A DNA stretch of 64,000 bases from Halobacteriales archaeon YIM A00013 (GTDB taxonomy: Archaea; Halobacteriota; Halobacteria; Halobacteriales; Haloarculaceae), in contig JAKCFM010000001.1 in assembly GCA_025041195.1 (NCBI GenBank), forward strand, positions 372,001-436,000, given 5' to 3'. Every line of letters starts with the position of its first letter. Position 1 is the first letter of the stretch. The notes below the pieces were generated by a model that saw nothing but the letters and a program-made list of their open reading frames with translations, did no database searches and was not told the DNA's origin. This document shows positions 15,196-24,547 of this stretch, one piece after another. A program made the position numbers and the translations under genes.

Positions 15196-15895
15196 TTACG
15201 AGGGACCGATTTTGTAGGGAAGCGTCGGTAATTCATACTCGGTGGCCGTCTCTGTGGTTCCAATGCGCACAGGATCGGATTTTGCTGTTTTGGAGGTTCC
15301 AATGGGAAACCAACCGCGGCCGTTCTCTACGACGATAATCAATCCGTGATCATCTCCGAGGGCCGCGAATGATGTATCGTCAGTGATCGGCGTGGAATGA
15401 TTCCCTTCGGGGAGTCACGCCGACGGTATTGCTGATCGCCTCGACAGCGCGTCCCACATTCGGAACTGCCAGCCCGATCTCGCTTACTCGCAGGAGGCTG
15501 TCGCTCCCAAACGGACGGTCTGAATCGTTGGAGAGGTCGTGGCGCGCAATGAGTTCGAACAGATTGTTCGCAGGATCGAGCCCGTAGACCGCATGAGCAT
15601 TCCAGTCCTCGAAAAAGATTTCCTGCTCTCCGGTTTCAGGATTTGTGAGCAGTTCAACTCGATCGGAGAGCCATGTAACGGCGTCAGCAAACTGATTCTG
15701 TGGGACGGTAATCGCGAAGTGATAGGATGGATCATTTCCACCATGTGATTCTGAAAATGTCACATCTGTTGCCCCGATGGTGACAGTGAATCTGTTGGCT
15801 GAGCTATTCGCGAGTGAACATTCCATGGTGTCGGTGTAGAATGTCTTGAGTTCGGTGAGATGAGCTGTTTTGAGATGGAGATCGTCAATCTTCAT
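15196..15895 (-). pseudogene. Frameshifted VOC (glyoxalase/bleomycin-resistance) protein
   Basis: The first frame gives MKIDDLHLKTAHLTELKTFY through VSEIGLAVPNVGRAVEAIS, a VOC domain with FELIARHDL, and ends early with PRRESFHADH. Continuing in the next frame gives TSFAALGDDHGLIIVVENG and RGWFP to a stop at 15196, which is the expected C-terminal part of this haloarchaeal family. The switch point is a run of four G at 15409-15412 (plus strand). Removing one base restores a protein of about 232 residues. It is either a real mutation or a sequence error. Confidence 0.7.
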
Positions 15896-15958
15896 AGAAG
15901 CGTTATCGTGTGAGTGCACGGAATATGTTTCGTGAACTACATTTTGGTAGCTTTTTTG

Positions 15959-16501
15959 TCAGCTCACACATTCTGGGTGTCGGGATGGTTCGCTCTGTGC
16001 GATCGATTTTTCATAAAGCAGCTGCGTTCGTTCGACTTCATCGAACCGGATGGAATGTCGTCGAATGACTTCGTAGCCGTTGGACTCGAAACAAGCTCGT
16101 GCTGGCTGTTGGGTCTCCATGGTGTCCAGCACGATCCGATCGAATTCTAGCTCACTGGCTCGACGCTCAAGCGCCTTAAGTATCGCCTGACCGTATCCAG
16201 AGCGCTGGTGATTCGGATCGACGCGCAGTCGTTTTAGCTCTGCTGTCGCACCGGCACAGTCGATCTGTTCCCTGAGCCGCCCCATCGCCGGGCGAATCGC
16301 GCCCATCGCAACGATTCGATTGTCGAGCTCGCCAAGAAGGAACGCTCCATTTGCGCAGTACGTCGTCTCGATCGCGTCGAGATCTGGTTCTGGCACGCCT
16401 TCGATGTATCCCCCTGCAGCATCCAGTGCCGCTCGATGCAGTTCGAGCACCCGATCGTGATCTGTCGGACGGTAGCCACGGATCTGGAGTGTATCTGTCA
16501 T
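15959..16501 (-). CDS. GNAT-family N-acetyltransferase
   Basis: 180 residues. The acetyl-CoA loop is LRVDPNHQRSGYGQAILKALE (motif A, residues 101-121, R-x-x-G-x-G/A form). Further marks are the preceding AELKRL strand and the C-terminal FESNGYEVIRR. The substrate is unknown. I start at MTDTLQIRGYRP because the longer frame reads through repeat-like sequence. Confidence 0.8.
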   Translation of the reverse strand: MTDTLQIRGYRPTDHDRVLELHRAALDAAGGYIEGVPEPDLDAIETTYCANGAFLLGELDNRIVAMGAIRPAMGRLREQIDCAGATAELKRLRVDPNHQRSGYGQAILKALERRASELEFDRIVLDTMETQQPARACFESNGYEVIRRHSIRFDEVERTQLLYEKSIAQSEPSRHPECVS

Positions 16502-16559
16502 AGGCGACCATAGCTCTCTCAGTACAAAGTGGTGGGAGATACCGGAACGCTGTGAAAGA

Positions 16560-16697
16560 TGCAACCCAACCTTTTTTCCCTTCGGGTGGGCTTCGCCCAC
16601 CCATCAGGCAAAAAACGTTGATGAAAAAAGGCCGCTCGCTCCGCTCGCGGTGGGTGATTCTAGCCACATGCGGTTTCAAAAGAACCCGCCGCGGGGG
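16560..16697. repeat. Dispersed palindrome-rich element, copy 4
   Basis: It holds CAACCTTTTTTCCCTTCGGG, GGGCTTCGCCCACCC, AAAAAACGTTGATGAAAAAA, CGCTCGCTCCGCTCGCGG and GGTGGGTGATTCTAGCCACA. It stands between the GNAT gene and the 3' end of copy B, as copy 3 stands beside copy A, so element and gene pair were probably duplicated as one unit. Confidence 0.65.
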
Positions 16698-17225
16698 TTA
16701 GTTGCAGTTCGCTGGAGAGACTAACAGCTGGAGGATCACGGGGAGTTCCTCGGTTGAACGAGCTTCACAGAACGGGACAACAGCTTCGAGCAAACAGCTC
16801 GCAGCAGAGTCAGCCTCGTCCTGGGTCTGCGCTCGCGCCGGATCCTCCGGACGATCGGGAGAAAACGCCAACAGCGTCACGTCACCGCTCCGTTGTTCGT
16901 GCGCCCGCAACCGAGCATCATTATCGAACCAGGCGGTGTAGATCGTCTCACCCTGCGATCGAAATCGTGTGATCCGATCGAGCGACGGAAGCGCATCCGG
17001 ACCACCGCCAGACGGACGCTCGCTAAGATCAGCGATCGCCAGAACCTCCTCAACCTGGCGGCTGTGTCTGCACTCCGTTGACTGACAGGGTCGACACCAG
17101 CAGTTCTCGGCGATATCCACGACGTGGTGCAGCTCAGCAGAGGAAAGCTCCTCACGATCCTCGATCCCTTCAAGCGTGCTGATCTGTCCGTCCGTCGTTC
17201 GGAAGCTGAACTGGGGGAGACTCAC
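16698..17225 (-). CDS. Unknown cysteine-containing protein, duplicated copy B
   Basis: A 175-residue near-duplicate of the 10047-10571 product. It keeps the NCWCRPCQS/TECRH cluster and differs mainly by a short insertion (SERPSGGG for SERSGGG) and scattered changes. GTG 17225 overlaps the small upstream ORF in GTGA fashion, as in copy A. Both copies intact and both overlaps kept argue that the pair is functional or recently duplicated. Confidence 0.6.
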   Translation of the reverse strand: MSLPQFSFRTTDGQISTLEGIEDREELSSAELHHVVDIAENCWCRPCQSTECRHSRQVEEVLAIADLSERPSGGGPDALPSLDRITRFRSQGETIYTAWFDNDARLRAHEQRSGDVTLLAFSPDRPEDPARAQTQDEADSAASCLLEAVVPFCEARSTEELPVILQLLVSPANCN

Positions 17226-17359
17226 GAGCCAACCCTCCACGACGGACACCCGGTCGCGTGTGCGCGTGGTCGAGCCACCGGCTGTCCACAGCGAGCACAC
17301 TGCGTGGCAGTCATTGACGATACGACAGGATTACAGTACCGCAGCGTTATTCCCTTCAT
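17222..17359 (-). CDS. Small CxxC zinc-finger-like ORF coupled to copy B
   Basis: A 45-codon ORF from ATG 17359 (or 30 codons from ATG 17314) equal to the ORF at 10568-10705 except Ser to Ala in MTATQCARCG. Coding status is uncertain, but the GTGA coupling with the following gene is kept. Confidence 0.4.
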   Translation of the reverse strand: MKGITLRYCNPVVSSMTATQCARCGQPVARPRAHATGCPSWRVGS

Positions 17360-17739
17360 GGGTTTTCCATTCCAGGGAACCCCAGCGTCGGGTGTTTTGG
17401 CCACCCGGCGCGCCTTTCGATGACGCACACCTTACACGGGGCTGGCGTCCCCTACTCTCTGTGCCTTCCGCTTTCGTTATAAACTTTCGTATGTGTTGGA
17501 TTTCCATAGAATTATGTGATTGCTCAGAACCGTCACTGTCGTTGCTGCGTTGAACCGGGATATATCACCCTGTAGCACCGTATGACTGCTGAAACTCGGT
17601 GGCGGCTTCGACCCGATCTTTACCATTATCTGCTGTTCGATTCAGAAAAATGACTGGTCTTCTACCATCCACTCGGCGGCCGTAAATGAGTCAGAACAGT
17701 ACCAACATGTTCATCGTATATCCATTCAAATAGACTGCT
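17360..17739. other. Upstream region of copy B
   Basis: Up to about 17560 it is homologous to the region before copy A, including CGTTATAAACTTTCGTATGTG (17475-17495) as leftward promoter and the CGGGTG/CACCCG hairpin. Similarity then fades. No gene is seen in 17560-17739. Confidence 0.45.
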
Positions 17740-18144
17740 GTGGATACACGTGAATATTCGATCTGGTGGTATGGTATCACCATCCCGGTTTTCCAAGCAA
17801 TAGGCTGGTTGGTTGCAATTCCATTTTTGCAACAGCAGAGCCTTGCACTTTCCGTGATTGCCATTCTCTTAGTTGGAGTTCTGAGTATCACGGCTTTCTT
17901 TCTTATACCAGTGTTCGTCTGCTGTTTGTGGCTTGACGCCCGGGAACTCAGTCGCAGTGATGCTCCCTGGTCGCCGAATCAGTGGCTGTGGGGTTCGTTG
18001 GGTGGAATAGCAATCCTTGTTGGTTTTCTCTTCCCGTATCAAGGCCCGGAGGTTATAATTTCCCTCAGCTATCTCATTCGACGATATCGCCGTATCGGTT
18101 TCTTAGGAGACACCGATGTTACACCAGAGCAACAAGTGGGGTAG
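17740..18144 (+). CDS. Predicted four-helix membrane protein
   Basis: 134 residues from GTG 17740, with four hydrophobic helices (ITIPVFQAIGWLVAIPFL, LALSVIAILLVGVLSITAFF, a short one, and LWGSLGGIAILVGFLFPY). The SDAPWSPNQWLWG loop and basic RRYRR near the end resemble the protein at 14278-14637. The function is unknown. It converges on the 18156-18686 gene. Confidence 0.55.
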   Translation: MDTREYSIWWYGITIPVFQAIGWLVAIPFLQQQSLALSVIAILLVGVLSITAFFLIPVFVCCLWLDARELSRSDAPWSPNQWLWGSLGGIAILVGFLFPYQGPEVIISLSYLIRRYRRIGFLGDTDVTPEQQVG

Positions 18145-18155
18145 CTTTGTAGTTC

Positions 18156-18686
18156 CTACCCCTCGGTAATTGGCGTTTCTCCAGCAGGGACGATCGTAAT
18201 ATCACCGTCCTCGAAGACATTGATTGCGTTCTCTAACTGTTTATCGCCACCGAGCTTCTGATGCGATAGGTGTACTGGTCGCGATCTCATCTTTTTTGGA
18301 CCTGTTACCATTATAGTGACCTTGGGGGGCGATAGCTGCGATCCGGTTGTATATTCAACACGATCGACTTTTTCCAATTGAATTTCTGGAGATATATTAA
18401 GATATTTCTCCTGAAGTATCTTATGTGCATATGAAATCGCAAATGCTAGTAAAGCGAATGAAAAGACAAACTTTGCCAAGGTTCGGCGGTATTGATCTTG
18501 AGAAATTACCAATACTGTCGCCATAAATAATAGCGAAATCATGATAATATAAAATAATATTTTACTTTGTTTATATATTATTTTAACAGCCCCAATTACG
18601 CTAGTATCTATCTCAATATAACTATCTGTAATACTCACAGTACCCTTACGACATTCAAATGAACCCCTTGATGTACTATTGCTCAT
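18156..18686 (-). CDS. Membrane protein, paralogue of 19663-20169
   Basis: The product has 176 residues. A short beta segment (GTVSITDSYIEIDTSVIGAV) is followed by two helices (ILFYIIMISLLFMATVLVIS, AKFVFSFALLAFAISYAH). The C-terminal part reads VEYTTGSQLSPPKVTIMV and KLGGDKQLENAINVFED, then ITIVPAGETP. The layout suggests a split PH-like fold around two membrane helices. A second copy with the same layout is 1 kb away. AT-rich composition suggests recent acquisition. Confidence 0.6.
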   Translation of the reverse strand: MSNSTSRGSFECRKGTVSITDSYIEIDTSVIGAVKIIYKQSKILFYIIMISLLFMATVLVISQDQYRRTLAKFVFSFALLAFAISYAHKILQEKYLNISPEIQLEKVDRVEYTTGSQLSPPKVTIMVTGPKKMRSRPVHLSHQKLGGDKQLENAINVFEDGDITIVPAGETPITEG

Positions 18687-18896
18687 AGTTTCCTCTATTC
18701 ATATGTGCTTGCAGTGGTTAACCAACAATATAGTTCTATATTAATTAGTTTTTATCAACCGATTGAATATCTCACTCCTGAGAGATCACTCAGCGGAGCC
18801 ACTTAGGTCCTGTACTCCCGAATCAGAAAGCGACACGATAGATGGAAAAGAGTTCCAAAGGCTAATATATGAAGTGTGTGGACCAAATTCGGAAAA

Positions 18897-19307
18897 TCAA
18901 TAGAAATATTGTAGATATGCATATCTCGACATTTCGAATAATATCATAGAACACATAAAGCCCAGTGCAGAAATGAATAAATAATCTGGGGAAAATACAA
19001 AAATATAGGATGCAATAAAGAGGCATGTCATAAGCATAATAATCAGCGTTTCATACAGTTGCGTCATAGTAGACCACCAATCTACAATAATTGCAGGCAG
19101 AGCAATGGAGCTAAATTTAGTATATATCAATAACGGGCTCGTAGTAGTGTATATAAGAACACCACCTATGAAATGTGTCCATATAATGTCTGCCCCATCA
19201 ATAACTTGGCCATACAATATGAATACATAGAGAATCCCAGATCCAATATAATAAAGAGGAGCTCTCCGTGACGCAGGATCAAGTGACAGTAGTGAATCTT
19301 CCCCCAT
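18897..19307 (-). CDS. Predicted membrane protein, AT-rich
   Basis: 136 residues with four helices (LYYIGSGILYVFILYGQVI, FIGGVLIYTTTSPLLIY, TLIIMLMTCLFIASYIFVFS, LFISALGFMCSMILFEM). No motif is recognised. It lies between the paralogous pair and shares their AT-rich composition. Confidence 0.45.
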   Translation of the reverse strand: MGEDSLLSLDPASRRAPLYYIGSGILYVFILYGQVIDGADIIWTHFIGGVLIYTTTSPLLIYTKFSSIALPAIIVDWWSTMTQLYETLIIMLMTCLFIASYIFVFSPDYLFISALGFMCSMILFEMSRYAYLQYFY

Positions 19308-19662
19308 ACCTACCCATCTAAGTTGAACTACATATTGTCTGTAGTGCTTTCACCCACTTTTTAATTCATGGGTGAATTTTCCACTATAGGTCTATTCGAA
19401 TGTTCTCCACGACGGTCAAGCAGAACGCAACGTGAGCAGATTGGCTCCCAATCCGTTACTGTGAGGCGGAGTTGGACTTATCGGAACTGGAATAAAAGCA
19501 CTCACAATTACAATATTTCTAGTCTCGATAGCAAGTCTCCATTTGGTGCGTTGATGCACACAAGTTAGGCTGATTGAAAGTTACCGGCACCTGGTGTCTA
19601 CCGGCGGTACCTGGTATTCACGATCGCCAGAAACGTTGGCCACCGCAAAAGCAGTCGAGTAG
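19308..19662. other. Intergenic region with one copy of a short repeat
   Basis: 19385-19455 is about 75 percent identical to 20369-20437. The best block is ACGACGGTCAAG followed by AGAACGCAACGTGAGCAGAT. Further on, TACCGGC..CCTGGT occurs twice in tandem (19582-19616). I see no gene. Confidence 0.45.
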
Positions 19663-20169
19663 TTAGCTGTTCTCATCCGGTGTTTCATCAGCTGGAACAA
19701 CCGTAATTCCGGCTTCTTCAAACGCTTCGATTGCGTTCTTTAGCTCTTGGTCTCCCCCGAGGCTTTGTAGGGATAAAAAGACTGGTCGCTTCTTCGTCTT
19801 CTTTTCCTTTTCAACGACTATGTACAACTTTGGGGCGAGCAGCTTCGACCCTGTCGTATATTCTATATGATTAATGGAACTACGGGAGATTTCTGATGTA
19901 TTTTTTATACTGTTGCTAACATGTTTGTATATGTATTCGAAAGTTATTGCTGAAATAGCGAAGATAACTACAAACTTACCCAAATATTGAATTGGTGAAG
20001 AATCCGACATCGAAGTGTCTATAGCTAATAGCATTCCGATACTCAGGAACGGAATAATGAGTCTATTTTGCTCATGGAGCCGTTTTAGGGCACCAAGTGG
20101 ACTTGTATTTAACTGAATAGTCCCATCAGAGATTGTTACTGTTCCAGATCTGATTTTAGTGACAATCAT
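19663..20169 (-). CDS. Membrane protein, paralogue of 18156-18686
   Basis: 168 residues with the same plan as its neighbour: GTVTISDGTIQLNTSPLGAL, two helices, then IEYTTGSKLLAPKLYIVV, SLGGDQELKNAIEAFEE and ITVVPADETPD. Both probably sense or bind something at the membrane through a PH-like domain, but no function is known. It is AT-rich. Confidence 0.6.
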   Translation of the reverse strand: MIVTKIRSGTVTISDGTIQLNTSPLGALKRLHEQNRLIIPFLSIGMLLAIDTSMSDSSPIQYLGKFVVIFAISAITFEYIYKHVSNSIKNTSEISRSSINHIEYTTGSKLLAPKLYIVVEKEKKTKKRPVFLSLQSLGGDQELKNAIEAFEEAGITVVPADETPDENS

Positions 20170-20558
20170 ATTGTGGTGAATTAGTTTGTCTTCTTAGGCC
20201 ATCAAATACAGCCAAATTAAAAGTTGCTTATACAAGGGTGGTATTAACCTAACCCAGCAATACCTGATCCTACTACACCTCTAATCATGGCAATATCTGA
20301 AGCATTAACTGTTATTATTTGAGGGCAGAATATGCAAGAAGTGGTACTTCGAGCGATGTATTTGGATTATGGGTCTGTTTGAAATCTATTAACGACGGTC
20401 AAGTAGAACGCAACGTGAGCAGATTGGCTCCAAATCCCCAACAGTGGATAGCGTTGATATCGGAGTCTCACTGCAGTATAGCGAATAATGGCAACACAAT
20501 CGACTTCGGTCGTCCCTCCGTGAGTTCTCACTGACGGCGTCCACGAACCACTCCCCGT
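20170..20558. other. Intergenic region with second copy of a short repeat
   Basis: 20369-20437 repeats the block at 19385-19455. The frame that would read DGQVERNVSRLAPNPQQW is open here but not in the other copy, so I do not call a gene. Nothing else is seen. Confidence 0.4.
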
Positions 20559-21874
20559 TCAGTCCGTGTGGAGAATCCGCTCACCGTCCGCTGCAGTGAT
20601 CTCCATCGAATCGAGTTGAACGTCGCCACTCGCATCGACGACGGCGTTGGAATCGGTCCCGTTCGCATGAATTCCGTCGTCCACGTGCAGTGACCCGATC
20701 TCGCCGTCCACATGGAGCGTATTGACGCCATCACCCGTGGTTAGCAGCTGCCCACCGATCGATAGCTCATCCACATGGCCCTCTCTTTGATACTCATGGC
20801 GACCGCCTTCAGCGGCTGGACGACACCCTTCACGAGACTGTTTGCTTCGCCACCCTCGGTCATCACGTCACCGTCGACGCTGAGTTTCGGGAACTGCCGA
20901 CTCACCTGAATCCCAATAGCGCCGTCTGCATGCGTTTCAATGCTATCGAATGCCGCCTCGTCCAGCGACCCATCGTAGAGGTTGAACCCACGGGCACCGT
21001 TTCCATACGTCTTGATAGGTGCGTTCACGCGGAGCGTTCCTAACTCACCGAACTGCACGAACCCGATCGCGCTCGGGCCGTGCGTCGTAACAGCTTGCTC
21101 AGCAACCCATTCATCGACGTGCCCCCAGTTGTCGAGCGCCATATCATTCGGTCCATACGTCGTGACTGGCCCTTCATTCGTGACGCGCTTTACATAGCCG
21201 CCGTAGCTGACGAACACACCCCCACCAATGAGATCAGGCGTATCCGTCACGATGCCACCATCAGTATGGATCGCACCGGTGCTAAGCTGTGATACGTCGA
21301 CCCGACCGCCCGTTGATTTTCCGTCTGGCGTCCCCTGTCCACCGACGAACACACCCCACCCTCGAATGGGATGGCCCTGACTGCCGGCGCTGATATCCAA
21401 CAGCTCGGCCGTCAGTGTCGTGTCGGCCGTTTGCATATTCCACAACGTGAACGCGCCCTGCATCGCGTCAACGCCATAGGCGTGGGGTCGCCTCGTCCGG
21501 CCACGGAGATCGGCGCGCTCAATGTGAAGATCGGTGACTGTCACCGTCCCGCTGGTGATGGCGTCGTGAGCGAGAATCTGCACCTGCCCCACCGTCTGAA
21601 CTCCGGAGAGTTCGAGCGTTCCCAGGCTATCGACGGTTGGATCGTTGAGAATTGCGCGTTCAGTCTCAGCTGTCTCAATGCGAATGTCGGTGAGCGTGTT
21701 GTCTCGTGAGAGTCTGACACCGTTGGCACCGAACTTCACCGTGCCGCCACTCAGTGTCTGTCCCGGCTGGAGTGAAAGCATACCCAACGCCGTTACCTCA
21801 CCCTGAACGGAGATCTGATCGGCTCCAGTGTCTACAGCATCCGCAAGTTCTTGTCCATTACTAACAGTAGTCAT
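20559..21874 (-). pseudogene. Frameshifted parallel beta-helix protein
   Basis: From ATG 21874 (MTTVSNGQELADAVDTGAD) the product is a long beta-helix-like protein with LDNWGHVDEWV, GPSAIGFVQFGELGTLRV, GARGFNLYDGSL and GAIGIQVSRQF, a family seen in haloarchaea and bacteria. Near 20790 the frame turns into RAMWMSYRSVG and stops. In the alternate frame GHVDELSIGGQLLTTGDG and GVNTLHVDGEIGSLHVDDG continue to 20559 and match the family C-terminus. A 2-bp repeat (GAGAGG where GAGG is expected) explains the shift. The restored protein would have about 438 residues. Confidence 0.7.
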
Positions 21875-21978
21875 TATACGATGGATATCTCCTGAACCGT
21901 CCATAAAGACTCGTTCTGTCGGTCGAAACGAACCTGCGACACCGAATCGGTGGGGGCCAACCGAGACTGGAACCACAG

Positions 21979-22911
21979 CTACGCCAATCGTCGCAGCCAG
22001 TACCGAATCCTCGAACTAAGACGCGTACTCCGCCGTGCAATGATCACGGTGCTGTCTGCGTTCTGCGTTACCTGTTCAGGCGTTGGCCCGACAACGAGCC
22101 GCTGTGTCCAAGTCCGATCAGTCGCACCGAGGACTGTCACATCGTGCTCATTGGATTGCTGGCGCAGCAGATCGGTGACGGAATCAGTCGTTTCAACCCG
22201 CTCAGTAACGGGAACCGACGCGCCGATCGTCTCGACGACTGCACGAACACGCTCGTGGGCCTGCTCTCGATCGTGATCGGTGGCGTCCGAATCGATGAGT
22301 CGGCAAACATCGACGACGCCGTCGTTGGCACGGGCGATCGCCCGGGAAACCTCCGCAGCGAGCGTCGTGTTAGGACCCTTCCCCGCCGGTAGGAGCACCC
22401 GATCGACACCATCAGCCTCGTGACCGATGTTTTCGACGAGCACGTCACAGGGCGCATGCGTGACGACCCGATCGACGTTGCGTCCCAACACTGACTCTGT
22501 CCGCTTGCGATCGCGCCACCCGAGCAACACGGCGTCGCAATCGAACTCCAGGACGGCACCGTCAATTGCCCGTGAGACGTCCGGAGCAACCAGCAATCGA
22601 CCACGAATCGGAACTGAAGAATCCTCCCCAAGTTCGAGCGCTCGATCGAGGATCTCCCGACGATCACCACAGAACTCACGCTTGATAAATTCATCTGCAA
22701 AAATTGAAAAGGGCGAGCTCCGCTCTTTGGTGATGACACTGAGGATTAACACCTCACCGTCGTGGTCCGCTGCCACATCGAGTGCCGTCCGAAGGAGCTG
22801 CTCGGTGTTGCGGGGCGCATCAAGTGCGACGGCGATGCGATAATTGGCCGACGGGAGCGGCCCAGCCTCCTCGGGCGTCGCCTCAAATGCGGCGCTCGCA
22901 TCGTCACCCAT
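21979..22911 (-). CDS. Tandem universal stress protein (two UspA domains)
   Basis: The product has 310 residues. The first UspA domain (about 22-160) opens [20 protein letters not shown] and ends [13 protein letters not shown]. The second (165-295) reads [20 protein letters not shown] and ends with [16 protein letters not shown]. The G-x-x-G-x-N/S ATP-loop appears as GRNVDRVV and GPTPEQVTQ, so nucleotide binding is plausible for at least the first. UspA tandems respond to stress or regulate transporters. It is divergent from hisI. Confidence 0.85.
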   Translation of the reverse strand: MGDDASAAFEATPEEAGPLPSANYRIAVALDAPRNTEQLLRTALDVAADHDGEVLILSVITKERSSPFSIFADEFIKREFCGDRREILDRALELGEDSSVPIRGRLLVAPDVSRAIDGAVLEFDCDAVLLGWRDRKRTESVLGRNVDRVVTHAPCDVLVENIGHEADGVDRVLLPAGKGPNTTLAAEVSRAIARANDGVVDVCRLIDSDATDHDREQAHERVRAVVETIGASVPVTERVETTDSVTDLLRQQSNEHDVTVLGATDRTWTQRLVVGPTPEQVTQNADSTVIIARRSTRLSSRIRYWLRRLA

Positions 22912-23000
22912 TAGTGATAAACGTTATCACCAGACAGTCAAAAGCCTTCCCACCCATCGGTGTCACAAGGCATATCCACCGACACCACCTTCGAGAACAC

Positions 23001-23390
23001 ATGACAGTCGATCTCACGTTTGCGGATGGGCTCATGCCGGCTGTCGCACAGGACGCCGAGTCGGGGACGGTGTTGATGTTGGCGTACGTCTCACCGGAAG
23101 CGCTCGAACGAACCGAAGAGACCGGACTGGCACATTACTACTCGCGGAGTCGCGATGAACTCTGGCAGAAAGGAAAAACGAGCGGCAACGTCCAGCACGT
23201 CGAGGAAATTCGTGTGGACTGTGACGCCGATGCGCTCGTATATGTCGTTCGTCAGGAGGGTGGTGCCTGCCACACTGGCCACGAATCATGTTTCTATCGA
23301 ACGATCGATGCGGTGAGCGATGGGGGAGAACGCGTCACAACGACGACGACTGGCGAGCGGGTGTTCGATCCGGAGGCCGTCTACGACTGA
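23001..23390 (+). CDS. hisI: Phosphoribosyl-AMP cyclohydrolase
   Basis: 129 residues, the usual archaeal length. It opens the purine ring of PR-AMP in histidine synthesis. The catalytic and metal region is intact: [21 protein letters not shown] at 73-77 for magnesium, and Cys90 and Cys97 ([14 protein letters not shown]) for zinc. ATG 23001 fits the family N-terminus ([16 protein letters not shown]). hisH is 30 kb away, so the pathway genes are scattered. Confidence 0.95.
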   Translation: MTVDLTFADGLMPAVAQDAESGTVLMLAYVSPEALERTEETGLAHYYSRSRDELWQKGKTSGNVQHVEEIRVDCDADALVYVVRQEGGACHTGHESCFYRTIDAVSDGGERVTTTTTGERVFDPEAVYD

Positions 23391-23397
23391 CCGATCG

Positions 23398-24510
23398 ATG
23401 AGCGACTCGATCGATCAGCTCCAGACGGTTGGAACAGAGTACAAATCCATCAGCTCGCAGCTCGACGCCGAGGGCGAGGCGTCGGTTATGGCAGTTCGGT
23501 CGGCCTATGAATCGATACTCGATCTATTCGATCGCTACGAGGAGCGCGCAACCGACTGGGACGACTTCGAGGGCTACGTGGAGTTTCAGAATCAACTCGT
23601 CGAGTTCATCGATGGCCTCCCAGCGGAGCTTCCCGAGCGAGACGCGTTTATCGCCGCTGACGACCGATTAGACCAGCGCAATCTCTCCGAACGAGATTTC
23701 GAGCGAGCCCGCTCTGCGCTGGGGCCAGCACGGGAGCTGGCCGAACTCGCCGATCGCCACGACGAACTCGAACGTGCGTACCGTGAGGCCTATCACGCGG
23801 TTGAGCGCGAACTGTCGACTCTCGACGATCGGATCGATGAGCTTCGACGGCTCCAGTCCTACGCCGATCTCGATCTTGAGCGATCGCTCGACCCGCTCCA
23901 GTCGCCAATACAAGCGTACAACGAGGCGATCCGAGACGCATTCCGGACGTTTCGTGCGACTGCTCCCGCAACCGAGCTGCTAGACTGGGTCACCACGACG
24001 ACAGCGTATCCCTTCGTCTCTGTCACCCAGCCACCGGATCGACTCACGACGTATCTTGAAACCCATCCGGTTGGAGCAGAGCCGATACCCACGCTGCTCG
24101 AATACGCAGACTACTCTCGCTCGAAGCTAGCCCACTACGTCGACGATCCACGGGCGTTGCTCGGTGCGATCGGTTCGAGCCGAACGTATCTTGAGCGCCT
24201 CGATCCGTCGCCACTGACGATCGACTGGCCCCCACCGCAGGCCGGCTACCTCCGCTATCGGATCGACGAGTTGATTCGCGTGATCGATGCGATGGCGGAC
24301 GCAGAGACGATCGCCCAGCTCAGGGAAATTGCGCAGCTGACGCGAACGCCAACGTACGAAGGGCTGCGAGCAATTGCGGTGGCGAACGGCCGCCTCGATC
24401 CGGAGTCGCGTCGTCGTCTCCAGGACGGCTCCATCGACCGCGAACTCGACACCACAACCGATCGGCGTGACCAGCTTGCGGCCGCGCTTTCTGCGCACAA
24501 TCCGCCGTAG
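23398..24510 (+). CDS. Conserved haloarchaeal coiled-coil protein
   Basis: A 370-residue acidic protein, mostly alpha-helical with coiled-coil segments (residues 1-60 and 120-165, e.g. HDELERAYREAYHAVERELS). It starts 7 bp after hisI, so they are probably co-transcribed. The family is of unknown function and I believe it is restricted to haloarchaea. The start at MSDSIDQLQTVG was chosen over an upstream frame that overlaps hisI. Confidence 0.7.
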   Translation: MSDSIDQLQTVGTEYKSISSQLDAEGEASVMAVRSAYESILDLFDRYEERATDWDDFEGYVEFQNQLVEFIDGLPAELPERDAFIAADDRLDQRNLSERDFERARSALGPARELAELADRHDELERAYREAYHAVERELSTLDDRIDELRRLQSYADLDLERSLDPLQSPIQAYNEAIRDAFRTFRATAPATELLDWVTTTTAYPFVSVTQPPDRLTTYLETHPVGAEPIPTLLEYADYSRSKLAHYVDDPRALLGAIGSSRTYLERLDPSPLTIDWPPPQAGYLRYRIDELIRVIDAMADAETIAQLREIAQLTRTPTYEGLRAIAVANGRLDPESRRRLQDGSIDRELDTTTDRRDQLAAALSAHNPP

Positions 24511-24547
24511 GCCCAGATTTTTTGTAGTGCTCACACAACAGCACGCC

